In this document: positions 26,101-32,949 of the stretch, one piece after another | Position numbering within the stretch: position 1 is the first letter of the stretch | How the letters are laid out: every line of letters starts with the position of its first letter | Assembly (NCBI RefSeq): GCF_000377565.1 | Contig: NZ_KB898356.1 | Location: forward strand, 186,001-250,000 | Direction of reading: 5' to 3' | DNA: 64,000 nt | DNA from: Rhizobium sp. 2MFCol3.1 | GTDB lineage: Bacteria > Pseudomonadota > Alphaproteobacteria > Rhizobiales > Rhizobiaceae | Notes under the pieces: generated by a model | The model's database searches: none | What the model was told of the DNA's origin: nothing | What the model saw: the letters and a program-made list of their open reading frames with translations, nothing else | Made by a program: the position numbers and the translations under genes

Positions 26101-26981
26101 ATGAGCTTGTCTTCGAGCGCCTTGACGGCCGGGCTCTCGCCCATGCCGCCGATATGGCGCTTGATGTCGTCGAGGCGGTAGGCAAGCGCCACCAGCTCTT
26201 CCTGCAGGCCGGATGTGTCGAGCGCGTGCAGCTGGTTTTCGAAGCCATCCCAGCGCTGGTCCATGTGGCGCAGCGAATCCTCGCGCGCCAGCCCGTCCAT
26301 CAGCGAGCGCAGGTCTTCGAATTCGCCGCGCAGGCCGTGGGCCTCCGACGTTTCGGAGCGAGCGGCAAGATGGTTGATGCTGTCGGCAAGCCGGCTCATG
26401 TCGGCATGAATGTCTTCGGCGAAGGGACGATCGGCGGCGGTTGCCTTGATCTCGCGCAGTTCGCCGCGCAGTGCGTCCATTTCCCGGGCGACGCCCTCGG
26501 AAATGTCGCGCTTCAGATCCTGGCGCAGGCTGACGAGCGCCTGGGCGATTTCCGTCATCGTGTCTTCGGGCCCACGCGGATTGGCGGCGGGAGCTTGTGG
26601 CTGCTGAACGGCCGCGCGCGGCTGCGGCGCTGGCGTGTGTGCAGGTGCCGGCTGGGCCGCATAGGCCGTCGCCTGTTCGCGGGGTGCGTAGGTGGTGGTT
26701 TCACGGGCGGCGCGTTCGCGGCTGGCGTCGAGCATGCGCTGGCGCTGGCGGATCTCGGCGAGCGGATCGGGACGCGGCTCGGCGGCGGCGTAGGGCGCGC
26801 GCGGCGTGTAGGTGGCGGGGGCGGGTTCGCGCTCGGGCGCCGGCTGGCGATTGCGCTGCTCGCGCACTCCGCTGCCGATCAGGCCTTCGATCCGTGCTTC
26901 CAATCCCTCGATCGTACGGTTCAGCGCGTCAAGCGACGCCCTGTCGGAAGGCCGGGGAGAATGTGATCGCGATCCGTTCAT
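23172..26981 (-). CDS. podJ: PodJ-like polar localization factor with Sel1 repeats and peptidoglycan-binding domain
   Basis: 1269 residues. Residues 1-650 are charged and heptad-like (ALNRTIEGLEARIEGLIGS; many DRLD/RLEGRLS segments), typical of a cytoplasmic coiled coil. An Ala/Pro-rich region follows to about 840. One membrane helix (PILLAVGAVLLAIMAFPLA) lies near 845-865. The periplasmic part has three to four Sel1 repeats (DPNQALNWYQMAADKGFAPA, DANKAKQFYEQAANQGNANA, DYSAAANWFTKAANLG; about 990-1150) and a C-terminal peptidoglycan-binding fold (IQAILNNNGFDAGQPDGELG, about 1205-1260). This is the architecture of PodJ of Agrobacterium/Sinorhizobium, which organises the old pole and cell division. 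The gene symbol rests on architecture and recall. Confidence 0.8.
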   Translation of the reverse strand: MNGSRSHSPRPSDRASLDALNRTIEGLEARIEGLIGSGVREQRNRQPAPEREPAPATYTPRAPYAAAEPRPDPLAEIRQRQRMLDASRERAARETTTYAPREQATAYAAQPAPAHTPAPQPRAAVQQPQAPAANPRGPEDTMTEIAQALVSLRQDLKRDISEGVAREMDALRGELREIKATAADRPFAEDIHADMSRLADSINHLAARSETSEAHGLRGEFEDLRSLMDGLAREDSLRHMDQRWDGFENQLHALDTSGLQEELVALAYRLDDIKRHIGGMGESPAVKALEDKLISIATAMEQFGSMIQPHDRAMSEQFASMDSRLDEISRAIAATGRAATSGDPAAMHRLEGRLSGLADQIELMGQSVASRANPADGLAERLEALTARVEEVANAEATSRLDERLEHLAFLLEKSQRAAPQPELTGALADISRKIDALENGAVNDALAQRLDYLARRIDEMEFQPQQAMQTPVDDAAFLRIEDRLSDIAARLDESSAAPATDANALRNLEDQIANLSALMSEPRPSTEIAIDFDRRMGAIEDYMATSDEYIVEAARQAAEAVVEAYSRNGALQGGGAGVDMSALNALAADLRHLEDLSRSGEERTHKTFQALHETLVHIADRLDDMESRTARPPARMPTADVDFNVDPYAMADAGAEEAEKPAVFGTRVPEAVRKAEPAPEPAAPAIAASETSAIAIEAASKPAAAAAKGSLLVSLGKRLLPSKKAKTGERAVIDPSPSIDPVDVMPPEAANEPLEPGSGAPDVKKILERVRASQNAARTNPKPASDTDRADYIAAARRAAQAAALEVDPSGKAGAVKGEKKAKSKDAAKDSGKGSAFSRFRRPILLAVGAVLLAIMAFPLARTLTSGAPAPTAEVAAITDGQNATLPADSETAPETSAPVAAAPEAPAVSTPAPPVTANVAPAPTEPAAPERLTEAAPLGGNGALAPSGAPQDTSAFTANNTAPAATETAPAAAAPEIAVPDTIQPKSLADAAKSGDALALFEIGARYSDGRAGVTADPNQALNWYQMAADKGFAPAQYRLGSMYEKGTGVARDANKAKQFYEQAANQGNANAMHNLAVLYASGALGQQDYSAAANWFTKAANLGITDSQFNLAILCARGNGVPQDLTESYKWFAIAAKGGDKDASQKRDEVANAMKPDQLEKARAKADLWKAEPLDNKSNGIEVPDEWAGTATKTSSVDMKRAIRNIQAILNNNGFDAGQPDGELGTKTVAAIKSFQKSIGQEPSGKINDATVKALLERNKAPSTKA

Positions 26982-27353
26982 CTTCTTGCTCGCTTATCTG
27001 TTCGCACCCTCGTCAGGGCGGATCATTGGCTTTTCCGTCAGAGCCGCAACGAATGCGGATCAGAGAGCATCGTCCATGAGAGGATAGTCAATTAGGCTTT
27101 CCTCAAGCTGTACGTGTGGCGCGCATCCCATAAAACGCGAGACTTGAAAGAAGGAATGCAGGACACCAATGCTCAAACGTCACCTTTCACGGAACGTGGT
27201 AAACAACCCGTTAACCGGTGTGGCGATTTTTTAACTTTTGTGGCTGTCGAGACGGATTTCGTGCCGAAATCGGCCTTCTAATGTACAAGCGGGCGCAAGT
27301 GGATAACGCTGCTGCCGCGAGGTGCCTGCCGAGCGGCAGGGCGACGCGAAACG
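26982..27353. other. Long intergenic region upstream of podJ-like gene
   Basis: A 372-bp stretch between the podJ-like start and the Lrp gene stop, with transcription on both sides running to the left. It should contain the podJ promoter. I see GTTAACC half-sites near 27210 and 27231 that are CtrA-like, but their 16-bp spacing does not match TTAA-N7-TTAA. A T-rich run (GGCGATTTTTTAACTTTTG) near 27222-27240 stands out from the GC-rich surroundings. No gene recognised. Confidence 0.5.
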
Positions 27354-27809
27354 TCAGATCCGGCGCGCCTTGATTGTGTTCATCACGAAGCTCGTCTCGA
27401 TCGTGTCGACGCATTTCAGCCGCGCGATCTTCTCCTTGATGAAGCGCTCGTAATCGTCGAGCCCGGAGCTCATCACCTTCAGCACGTAGTCGCGCGATCC
27501 GGTGACGAGATGACATTCCAGCACCTCGTCCCACTCGCGCACGGCGTTCTCGAACATCTGGATCTCGTCTTCGTGCTGCCGGCTGAGGCGGATCGAGGCC
27601 AGCGCCGTCATCGTCCAGCCGTTGACGGCGGGATCGATCAGCGCCGTATATCCCTGAATGATCTCGGCCTCCTCCAGCCGCCGCAGGCGACGCAGGCAGG
27701 CGGAGGCGGAGAGGCCGACGCGTTCGGCGAGTTCGTTATTGGCAAGCCGTGCGTCGCCGGCCAGCTCTTTGAGAATCCGCCGGTCCATCTCATCCGCAAC
27801 TTTCTGCAC
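27354..27809 (-). CDS. Lrp/AsnC family transcriptional regulator
   Basis: 151 residues from GTG 27809, chosen for the GGGGGAGA site just upstream; ATG 27788 (MDRRILKELAGDARL) is the alternative. N-terminal HTH: LANNELAERVGLSASACLRRLRRLEEAEIIQGY. C-terminal RAM/ligand domain: ECHLVTGSRDYVLKVMSSGLDDYERF split, then KCVDTIETSFVMNTIK. Lrp proteins sense amino acids. It is divergent from a cystathionine-gamma-synthase-family gene, which is its likely target; an operator-like palindrome lies between them. Confidence 0.93.
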   Translation of the reverse strand: MQKVADEMDRRILKELAGDARLANNELAERVGLSASACLRRLRRLEEAEIIQGYTALIDPAVNGWTMTALASIRLSRQHEDEIQMFENAVREWDEVLECHLVTGSRDYVLKVMSSGLDDYERFIKEKIARLKCVDTIETSFVMNTIKARRI

Positions 27810-27831
27810 GAAATCTCCCCCGTTCTCGCAT

Positions 27832-27849
27832 GATGTTGCTTCCAACATC
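27832..27849. promoter_or_regulatory. Operator candidate between Lrp and PLP-enzyme genes
   Basis: Perfect inverted repeat GATGTTG-CTTC-CAACATC. A further half-site AACATC occurs at about 27868, spaced roughly three helical turns along. The position between divergent starts fits an Lrp binding site; Lrp proteins often bind several phased sites. Binding is inferred. Confidence 0.5.
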
Positions 27850-27935
27850 GCAGCCGCGCTCCAAATAGCAATAACATCAAGCGCATTTCGATATAATTTG
27901 CCGCCATCAATCCATCTTTGAAGCAGGAGACGACC

Positions 27936-29219
27936 ATGACCGCGCCGCATCCCTCCAAGACCCATATCGGCAATCACGCCCTGCATCCCGAAGCCCAGAT
28001 GCTGAACTATGGCTACGATCCCGAACTGTCGGAGGGCGCGGTCAAGCCGCCGGTGTTCCTGACCTCCACCTTCGTGTTCAAGTCCGCCGAGGATGGCCGC
28101 GATTTCTTCGATTATGTCTCCGGCCGTCGCGAGCCGCCGGCAGGGCAGGGCGCCGGCCTCGTCTATTCGCGCTTCAATCATCCGAACAGCGAGATCGTCG
28201 AGGACCGCCTCGCCGTCTACGAGCGCACGGAAAGCTGCGCGCTGTTCTCGTCCGGTATGTCCGCCATCGCCACGACGCTGCTCGCCTTCGTGCGACCGGG
28301 GGATGCGGTCCTGCACTCGCAGCCGCTTTATGGCGGCACCGAAACCCTGCTTGCCAAGACCTTCCTCAATCTCGGCGTCGCGGCCGTCGGCTTTGCCGAT
28401 GGTGTCGACGAGAACTCGGTGCGCGCCGCAGCCGAACAGGCGATGGCCAAGGGCCGCGTGTCTATGATCCTGGTGGAAACGCCGGCGAACCCGACCAACA
28501 GCCTCGTCGATGTCGCGATGATGCGCCGGATTGCCGATGAGATCGGTCGAAAGCAGGGCCACACGCCGATCGTCGCCTGCGACAACACGCTGCTCGGCCC
28601 GGTGTTCCAGCGCCCGATCGAACACGGCGCCGATATCTCGCTCTATTCGCTGACCAAATATGTGGGTGGCCACTCCGACCTGATCGCAGGCGCGGCGTTG
28701 GGCAGCAAGGCAGTGATGAAGCAGGTCAAGGCACTGAGAGGCGCGATCGGCACGCAGCTCGATCCGCACTCCTGCTGGATGCTCGGCCGCTCGCTCGAAA
28801 CGCTGCAAATCCGCATGGAGCGCGCCAACAACAACGCACTCGCGGTGGCCGACTTCCTGCGCGCGCATCCGAAGGTCAAGAAGATCCACTATCTTCCGTA
28901 TCACGAGCCGTCATCGCCGCTCGGCCGCACCTTTGCCGCGCAGTGCACTGGTGCCGGATCGACCTTCTCCTTCGATATCGAAGGCGGCCAGCCGGCCTCG
29001 TTCAAGTTCCTCAACGCGCTGCAGATTTTCAAGCTCGCCGTCAGCCTGGGCGGCACGGAATCGCTCGCCAGCCATCCGGCGACGATGACGCACTCCGGCG
29101 TTCCCGCCGATGTGCGTCAAAGGATCGGCGTTCTGGATTCCACCATTCGCCTGTCGATCGGCATTGAGCATCCAGACGATCTCATTGCCGATCTGACCCA
29201 GGCGCTGGACGCGGCCTGA
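27936..29219 (+). CDS. Cystathionine gamma-synthase/methionine gamma-lyase family PLP enzyme
   Basis: 427 residues from ATG 27936, with CAGGAGA upstream. Fold type I PLP features: [20 protein letters not shown] near 75, [48 protein letters not shown], the PLP pocket [15 protein letters not shown], the PLP Lys at about 241 in [15 protein letters not shown], and [20 protein letters not shown] near 375. The family makes or breaks C-gamma-S bonds of methionine, cystathionine or homocysteine. The insertion [13 protein letters not shown] sets off a rhizobial subgroup. A degradative lyase is suggested by the Lrp partner, but the exact substrate is unknown. Confidence 0.9.
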   Translation: MTAPHPSKTHIGNHALHPEAQMLNYGYDPELSEGAVKPPVFLTSTFVFKSAEDGRDFFDYVSGRREPPAGQGAGLVYSRFNHPNSEIVEDRLAVYERTESCALFSSGMSAIATTLLAFVRPGDAVLHSQPLYGGTETLLAKTFLNLGVAAVGFADGVDENSVRAAAEQAMAKGRVSMILVETPANPTNSLVDVAMMRRIADEIGRKQGHTPIVACDNTLLGPVFQRPIEHGADISLYSLTKYVGGHSDLIAGAALGSKAVMKQVKALRGAIGTQLDPHSCWMLGRSLETLQIRMERANNNALAVADFLRAHPKVKKIHYLPYHEPSSPLGRTFAAQCTGAGSTFSFDIEGGQPASFKFLNALQIFKLAVSLGGTESLASHPATMTHSGVPADVRQRIGVLDSTIRLSIGIEHPDDLIADLTQALDAA

Positions 29220-29246
29220 TCGCCGCGAGTGGAGAAGGGTGGCGGC

Positions 29247-29618
29247 TCAGGCCGCCGCCGTTTCCCTGACATCGTCGAGCAGGAAGTGCACGACGACATA
29301 TTTGGTGGTGAAATGGCGTCCGCCTTCGGTCACGTTGTCGACCGAGCCGCCATCGGCGGGGTGCCAGGCGTGGTAATGCGGATTGGTGGTGATCAGCGTC
29401 ACCGCCTTGCCGAGGTTTCTGCCGTCGAGCCGATAGCGCGCTTCCGCCAGCGGCCAGATGCGCTCGTAATCCTCCATCGGAATGCGGACTTTCAACGCCT
29501 GCCGGCTGATTGCCTCGCTGCGCGAGCCGTCCTCATGTTCTATCGCGGGAAGATCGAGTGTTACTTCTTCTGCGTTGTCCAGAACGAAGTTGAACTCTTC
29601 GGGCCACATCCGTCTCAT
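29247..29618 (-). CDS. Conserved hypothetical protein
   Basis: 123 residues, soluble, no signal. It opens with MRRMWPEEFNFVLDNAEEVTLDL and ends with TTKYVVVHFLLDDVRETAAA; the middle has YERIWPLAEARYRL and ITTNPHYHAWHP. I do not recognise the family. It converges on the PLP enzyme gene with 27 bp between stops, in which GGCGGC-TCAG-GCCGCC can fold. Confidence 0.65.
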   Translation of the reverse strand: MRRMWPEEFNFVLDNAEEVTLDLPAIEHEDGSRSEAISRQALKVRIPMEDYERIWPLAEARYRLDGRNLGKAVTLITTNPHYHAWHPADGGSVDNVTEGGRHFTTKYVVVHFLLDDVRETAAA

Positions 29619-29748
29619 GAAATCGCTCCTCCTAAGCTTTTTCGTCGGTTAGCCAACGAAGTTTAGCGCGTCTTCGGCAGGAAGCAAACGATACCTGCGG
29701 CGCGTCTCAATGACGGCCGGCCGCAGGCTGTTTCAAGATTGGAATGTC

Positions 29749-30771
29749 TTACTGCTGCCAGCGCACGGCGACATAGGTGCCCGCCGCCTTACCGTCGCGC
29801 CCGTAGCTGATCTCGGCGCCGAGCGTCGTGCCCATGGCATTGATCAGCCGTGTCCCGAGGCCAGTTCCCTTCGGGCCGACGCTGCGATCATAGCCGATCC
29901 CATCGTCCTCGACGGAAAGCACCGCGAAGCCATCGTCGGTGGCTTCAAGCACGACGCGCACCTCGCCGGTGCCAGCCGTATACGCGTATTTCGTGGCGTT
30001 GGTGACGAGCTCGATCAGGATCACACCCAGCGCGACCGCCTTGTCGGCCGTGGTCGAAATCCGACATAGCTGCGATTTCAGCGTGATGCCGCGGGCGATC
30101 GTGCTGCTGCCATGCAGTTCGGCCAGCAGCGGCCCGAGATAGACGTCGAGCTCGACCTCACCGATGATCTCCGAGGTGTAGAGGCTGCGGTGCACGCCGG
30201 CGATCGCCGTGATGCGGTTCTGCGTCTCGTTGAGCGCCGTCTTCGTCTCTTCGCTGCCGGCGATCTGCATCTGCATGCGGATCATCGCCGAAACCAGCGA
30301 CAGACTGTTGGCGATGCGGTGGTTCATCTCCGCCAGCAGCAGTTCGGCGCGTTCCTTGGCAACGACGAGCTGCCGGTCGGCCTCTTCCTTTTCGCTGCGC
30401 AGCCGCGAGTTCTCCATCGCCTGGTTGAGCGCGCTGATCAGCAGCGGAAAGAAGTCATCCGTCGCCGTCTTCACGACGTAATCCGCCGCTCCGCCCTTCA
30501 GCGCCCGGATGGCGACGTCGGCGTCGCTCGATCCGGTGACGTAGAGCACCGGCGTCGGCTTGCCGATCTCGGCGATCGCCTCGAGAAAATTCAGGCCCGT
30601 CTGGTTCTCGAAATAGTGGTCGAGAACCACGGCCTCGAAGGTCTCGGCCGCGAAAAGCTCAAGCCCGATCTCGATGGACGGAGCATGGACGACCGTGAAA
30701 TCACTGCGCGCAAGCACCCGCGTTGCGAGGCGGGCTAGGGCCGGATCATCATCGACATAAAGGATGCGCAC
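29749..30771 (-). CDS. Receiver-domain fused HisKA_2 sensor histidine kinase
   Basis: 340 residues from GTG 30771. An N-terminal receiver (ILYVDDDPALARLATRVLA, Asp in VVLDHYFENQTG, Lys in YVVKTATDD) is followed by a HisKA_2-type dimerisation domain with the phospho-His in EMNHRIANSLSLVSAMIRMQ (about 150) and a HATPase with N-box ELVTNATKYAY and G-box GTGLGTRLINAMG. No membrane segment: a cytosolic kinase. It is the last gene of an operon with a CHASE3 kinase and a stand-alone receiver, 16 bp downstream of the latter. HisKA_2 kinases occur in general-stress and light signalling in alphaproteobacteria. Confidence 0.92.
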   Translation of the reverse strand: MRILYVDDDPALARLATRVLARSDFTVVHAPSIEIGLELFAAETFEAVVLDHYFENQTGLNFLEAIAEIGKPTPVLYVTGSSDADVAIRALKGGAADYVVKTATDDFFPLLISALNQAMENSRLRSEKEEADRQLVVAKERAELLLAEMNHRIANSLSLVSAMIRMQMQIAGSEETKTALNETQNRITAIAGVHRSLYTSEIIGEVELDVYLGPLLAELHGSSTIARGITLKSQLCRISTTADKAVALGVILIELVTNATKYAYTAGTGEVRVVLEATDDGFAVLSVEDDGIGYDRSVGPKGTGLGTRLINAMGTTLGAEISYGRDGKAAGTYVAVRWQQ

Positions 30772-30787
30772 AGATTTTGGCTACTCG

Positions 30788-31225
30788 TTAGGGGACTTGG
30801 ATGACGGAGAAGAACAGACCGAGATTGCGGATCGCGGTGGAGAAGCCGTCATAGTCCACCGGCTTGGTAATATAGACGTTGGCGCCCAGATCGTAGCACT
30901 TCTGGATCTCGCGCTCGTCGTCGGTCGTGGTCAGGACGACGACGGGCATGCGGCGCGTGTATTCGTTGGTCTTGATCTTTTCCAGAATGTCGAGGCCGGA
31001 CATGTCAGGCAGGTTGAGATCGAGCAGGATCAGCAGATAGCGATCCTTGCTGACCAGCCCGTCGCGATCCGGTCCGAGAATATAGTCGAGCGCGCCCTTG
31101 CCGAGCGTGAACGGCACGATCTCGTTGTTGACGCCGGCGCGGCGCACGTTCTTTTCGATGAGACGGGCATGGCCCTCGTCATCCTCGATCATCACGATCG
31201 TGACTTCCTGACCGGTCGCTTTCAT
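30788..31225 (-). CDS. Single-domain response regulator (Rcp1-like)
   Basis: 145 residues, a receiver only: acidic triad start VMIEDDEGHARLIEKNVRRAG near 11, a long alpha/beta insertion (GPDRDGLVSKDRYLLILL) typical of Rcp1-type regulators, Asp in LLDLNLPDMSG near 70, Thr in VLTTTDDE and Lys in YITKPVDYDGF near 125. Its start codon overlaps the upstream kinase stop (ATGA, 31225-31222), so translation is coupled. It probably passes phosphate between the two kinases or acts by protein binding. Confidence 0.94.
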   Translation of the reverse strand: MKATGQEVTIVMIEDDEGHARLIEKNVRRAGVNNEIVPFTLGKGALDYILGPDRDGLVSKDRYLLILLDLNLPDMSGLDILEKIKTNEYTRRMPVVVLTTTDDEREIQKCYDLGANVYITKPVDYDGFSTAIRNLGLFFSVIQVP

Positions 31226-32715
31226 AGTTCCATACTCCGTACGATTTTGGTGAGGTCCGCGGGCAGCGTCAGAATGAACGTGCTGCCCTTCCCGAGTTCG
31301 GATGTGACCGTAATGTCTCCGCCCAAATTTCGGATTAACGAACGCACATGCGCAAGGCCGATACCTTCGCCGCGCTGATCCTGATCGCCGGCCCGGCGAA
31401 ACAGCTCGAAAACCCGTTCGAGGTCGTTGCTGGCGATGCCGCGACCATTGTCCTTCACGTCGATCCTGACACGCCCGGGCCCGTCGGGATAGGCGTCCAC
31501 ATCGATTTTAAGCGGCCGTCCCGGCATTTGATACTTCACCGCATTGTCGAACAGGTTGCCGAAGATCTGGTCCAGCGAGAAGCGGTCGTTGACGATGTTG
31601 CCGATGCGAACGCGGGTTTCCGTCGTCCCGCCCGTCTCCACCAGCTGATGGTGAACGTTGGCGGCGACGGTGTCGATCATCGCCTTCAGGTCAATTCTCT
31701 CAGGCTGCAGCTTGCGGCGCCCGTCACGCGAAATCTTCAGGATCGCGTTGATCAGCGCATCCATCTTGCGGGTGGACGAGCGGATGAAACCGAGCGCTTC
31801 CGGCAAGTCTTCCTCGACCGCCAGCCGCGCATCCTGGATATCCTGCTCGCTCAGCGTCTTGTTATCGGCGAGCACATAGGTCGAGACCGACTTCATCGCC
31901 GTGTCGAGCTCGCTGAGGAAGCCCATGATGTTGACCAGCGGTGCCCTCAGATCGTGGGTGACGATATAGGCGAAGCGCTGGATTTCCTGGTTGGCGCGCA
32001 TCAGGTCCTCGGTGCGCTCGTCGACGCGGGCCTCGAGCCCGACGTTCAAGAGTTCCACTTCCTTGGTGGCGAGCGACAGGTCGCGCACGTGCTGCACGAT
32101 GATCAGGATCGCGCCACCCAGAACCACCAGAATGGCGACCGCGCCTCCGATCGTCACCAGCTGCAGGGTATTGGCCGCTGAAAGCTGCTTCTCCACGATA
32201 ACCCGCAGGCGGTTGTCGGTCAGGTCAAGGAAGTCGCCGATGATCGCGCGGATCTTGTCCATGTAGACGAGGCCGGCATCGTCGCGAACGATCGCCACCG
32301 CTTCCGCCGTCTTGCCTTCGTTCGTCAACGCAACTGTCTTGGCGAGCTCGTTCATCTTGCCGTCGATCGCTTCGTTCAGCGCGTCGAGCTGCATCGCATA
32401 GCTCGGCAGTGATTTGACGTTATCGGCCAAGGTCTGGCGGCGCTTCGGCAGGTTCTCCAGCGCTGATGTATAGGGCGCGAGGTAAACGATGTCGTTTGCG
32501 AGCAGATAGCCGCGCTGGCCTGTCTCCGCGTCCTGCACGGTTGTCAGAACGCCGACGATGGCGCTGCGCACGCGGCGCAGCGATGCCGTCTCGTCGGAAT
32601 ATTCGCGGTTCGCCTGGACAAGCCAGAGCGACGAGCCGACGATGCCGAGCAGGATGAGGACACCCACGGCAAGCATGATCAGGCTGGAGCGGAAGAAAGC
32701 GGCGGTGGAGGTCAT
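31222..32715 (-). CDS. CHASE3-domain membrane sensor histidine kinase
   Basis: 497 residues from ATG 32715. TM1 (LIMLAVGVLILLGIVGSSLWL), a periplasmic CHASE3 domain (about 38-175, with TVQDAETGQRGYLLANDIVYLAPY split), TM2 (VTIGGAVAILVVLGGAILII), a coiled coil, HisKA with RFAYIVTHDLRAPLVNIMGF, and HATPase motifs NLFDNAVKYQ, DNGRGIASND and GEGIGLAHVRSLIRNLGG. First gene of the three-gene phosphorelay operon. The ligand is unknown; the domain order matches bacteriophytochrome-like and related kinases working with Rcp1-type receivers. Confidence 0.93.
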   Translation of the reverse strand: MTSTAAFFRSSLIMLAVGVLILLGIVGSSLWLVQANREYSDETASLRRVRSAIVGVLTTVQDAETGQRGYLLANDIVYLAPYTSALENLPKRRQTLADNVKSLPSYAMQLDALNEAIDGKMNELAKTVALTNEGKTAEAVAIVRDDAGLVYMDKIRAIIGDFLDLTDNRLRVIVEKQLSAANTLQLVTIGGAVAILVVLGGAILIIVQHVRDLSLATKEVELLNVGLEARVDERTEDLMRANQEIQRFAYIVTHDLRAPLVNIMGFLSELDTAMKSVSTYVLADNKTLSEQDIQDARLAVEEDLPEALGFIRSSTRKMDALINAILKISRDGRRKLQPERIDLKAMIDTVAANVHHQLVETGGTTETRVRIGNIVNDRFSLDQIFGNLFDNAVKYQMPGRPLKIDVDAYPDGPGRVRIDVKDNGRGIASNDLERVFELFRRAGDQDQRGEGIGLAHVRSLIRNLGGDITVTSELGKGSTFILTLPADLTKIVRSMEL

Positions 32716-32749
32716 GCGGCATCCGTTTGGATCAGATTTTAGACATGTA

Positions 32750-32763
32750 CACACAGCTGTGTG
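32750..32763. promoter_or_regulatory. Palindrome upstream of the phosphorelay operon
   Basis: CACACAGCTGTGTG is a perfect 14-bp palindrome 35 bp upstream of the CHASE3 kinase start. Its position is suitable for an operator or a leader hairpin. There is no adjacent DNA-binding regulator gene to assign it to. Confidence 0.35.
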
Positions 32764-32865
32764 CGAAAGATAGCACCCTTACAGTGTGTTCCTGCGGCGG
32801 TTCCCGTGGCGCACAGGCCTCTTGTGGCGGCCCTCCCGGCTCACAAATTTGCGATGCAATAAAAT

Positions 32866-32887
32866 TTGACGTTTACGCAAACGTCAA
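32866..32887. promoter_or_regulatory. 22-bp inverted repeat upstream of the beta-oxidation genes
   Basis: Perfect arms TTGACGTTT and AAACGTCAA around ACGC. It lies 62 bp before the acyl-CoA dehydrogenase start, where a promoter is expected. The form resembles operators of acyl-CoA or branched-chain amino-acid catabolism repressors (LiuR of the MerR family, which recognise TTTACGTAAACG-like words) in proteobacteria. The regulator is not in the window. Confidence 0.6.
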
Positions 32888-32949
32888 TATTTTGTAAGAC
32901 AGTTGCATAGGCCGGTCCGCCCGGCTGACGAATTGGAGGAATTCGAACG

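Noticed and set aside
25128-26966. A 612-codon open frame opposite the podJ-like gene
   Set aside because: Antisense shadow with low-complexity Arg/Gly-rich sequence; the minus-strand product has clear coiled-coil, Sel1 and peptidoglycan-binding features.
27205-27240. CtrA site upstream of podJ-like gene
   Set aside because: Two TTAA half-sites are 16 bp apart rather than 7, and the flanks do not fit.
27810-27935. Possible SAM-II riboswitch before the PLP enzyme
   Set aside because: No SAM-II core found; the inverted repeat there suits an Lrp operator better.
27810-28904. N-terminal extension of the Lrp gene to 516 codons
   Set aside because: The extension lies antisense to the PLP enzyme; Lrp proteins are about 150 residues, and GTG 27809 has a strong ribosome site.
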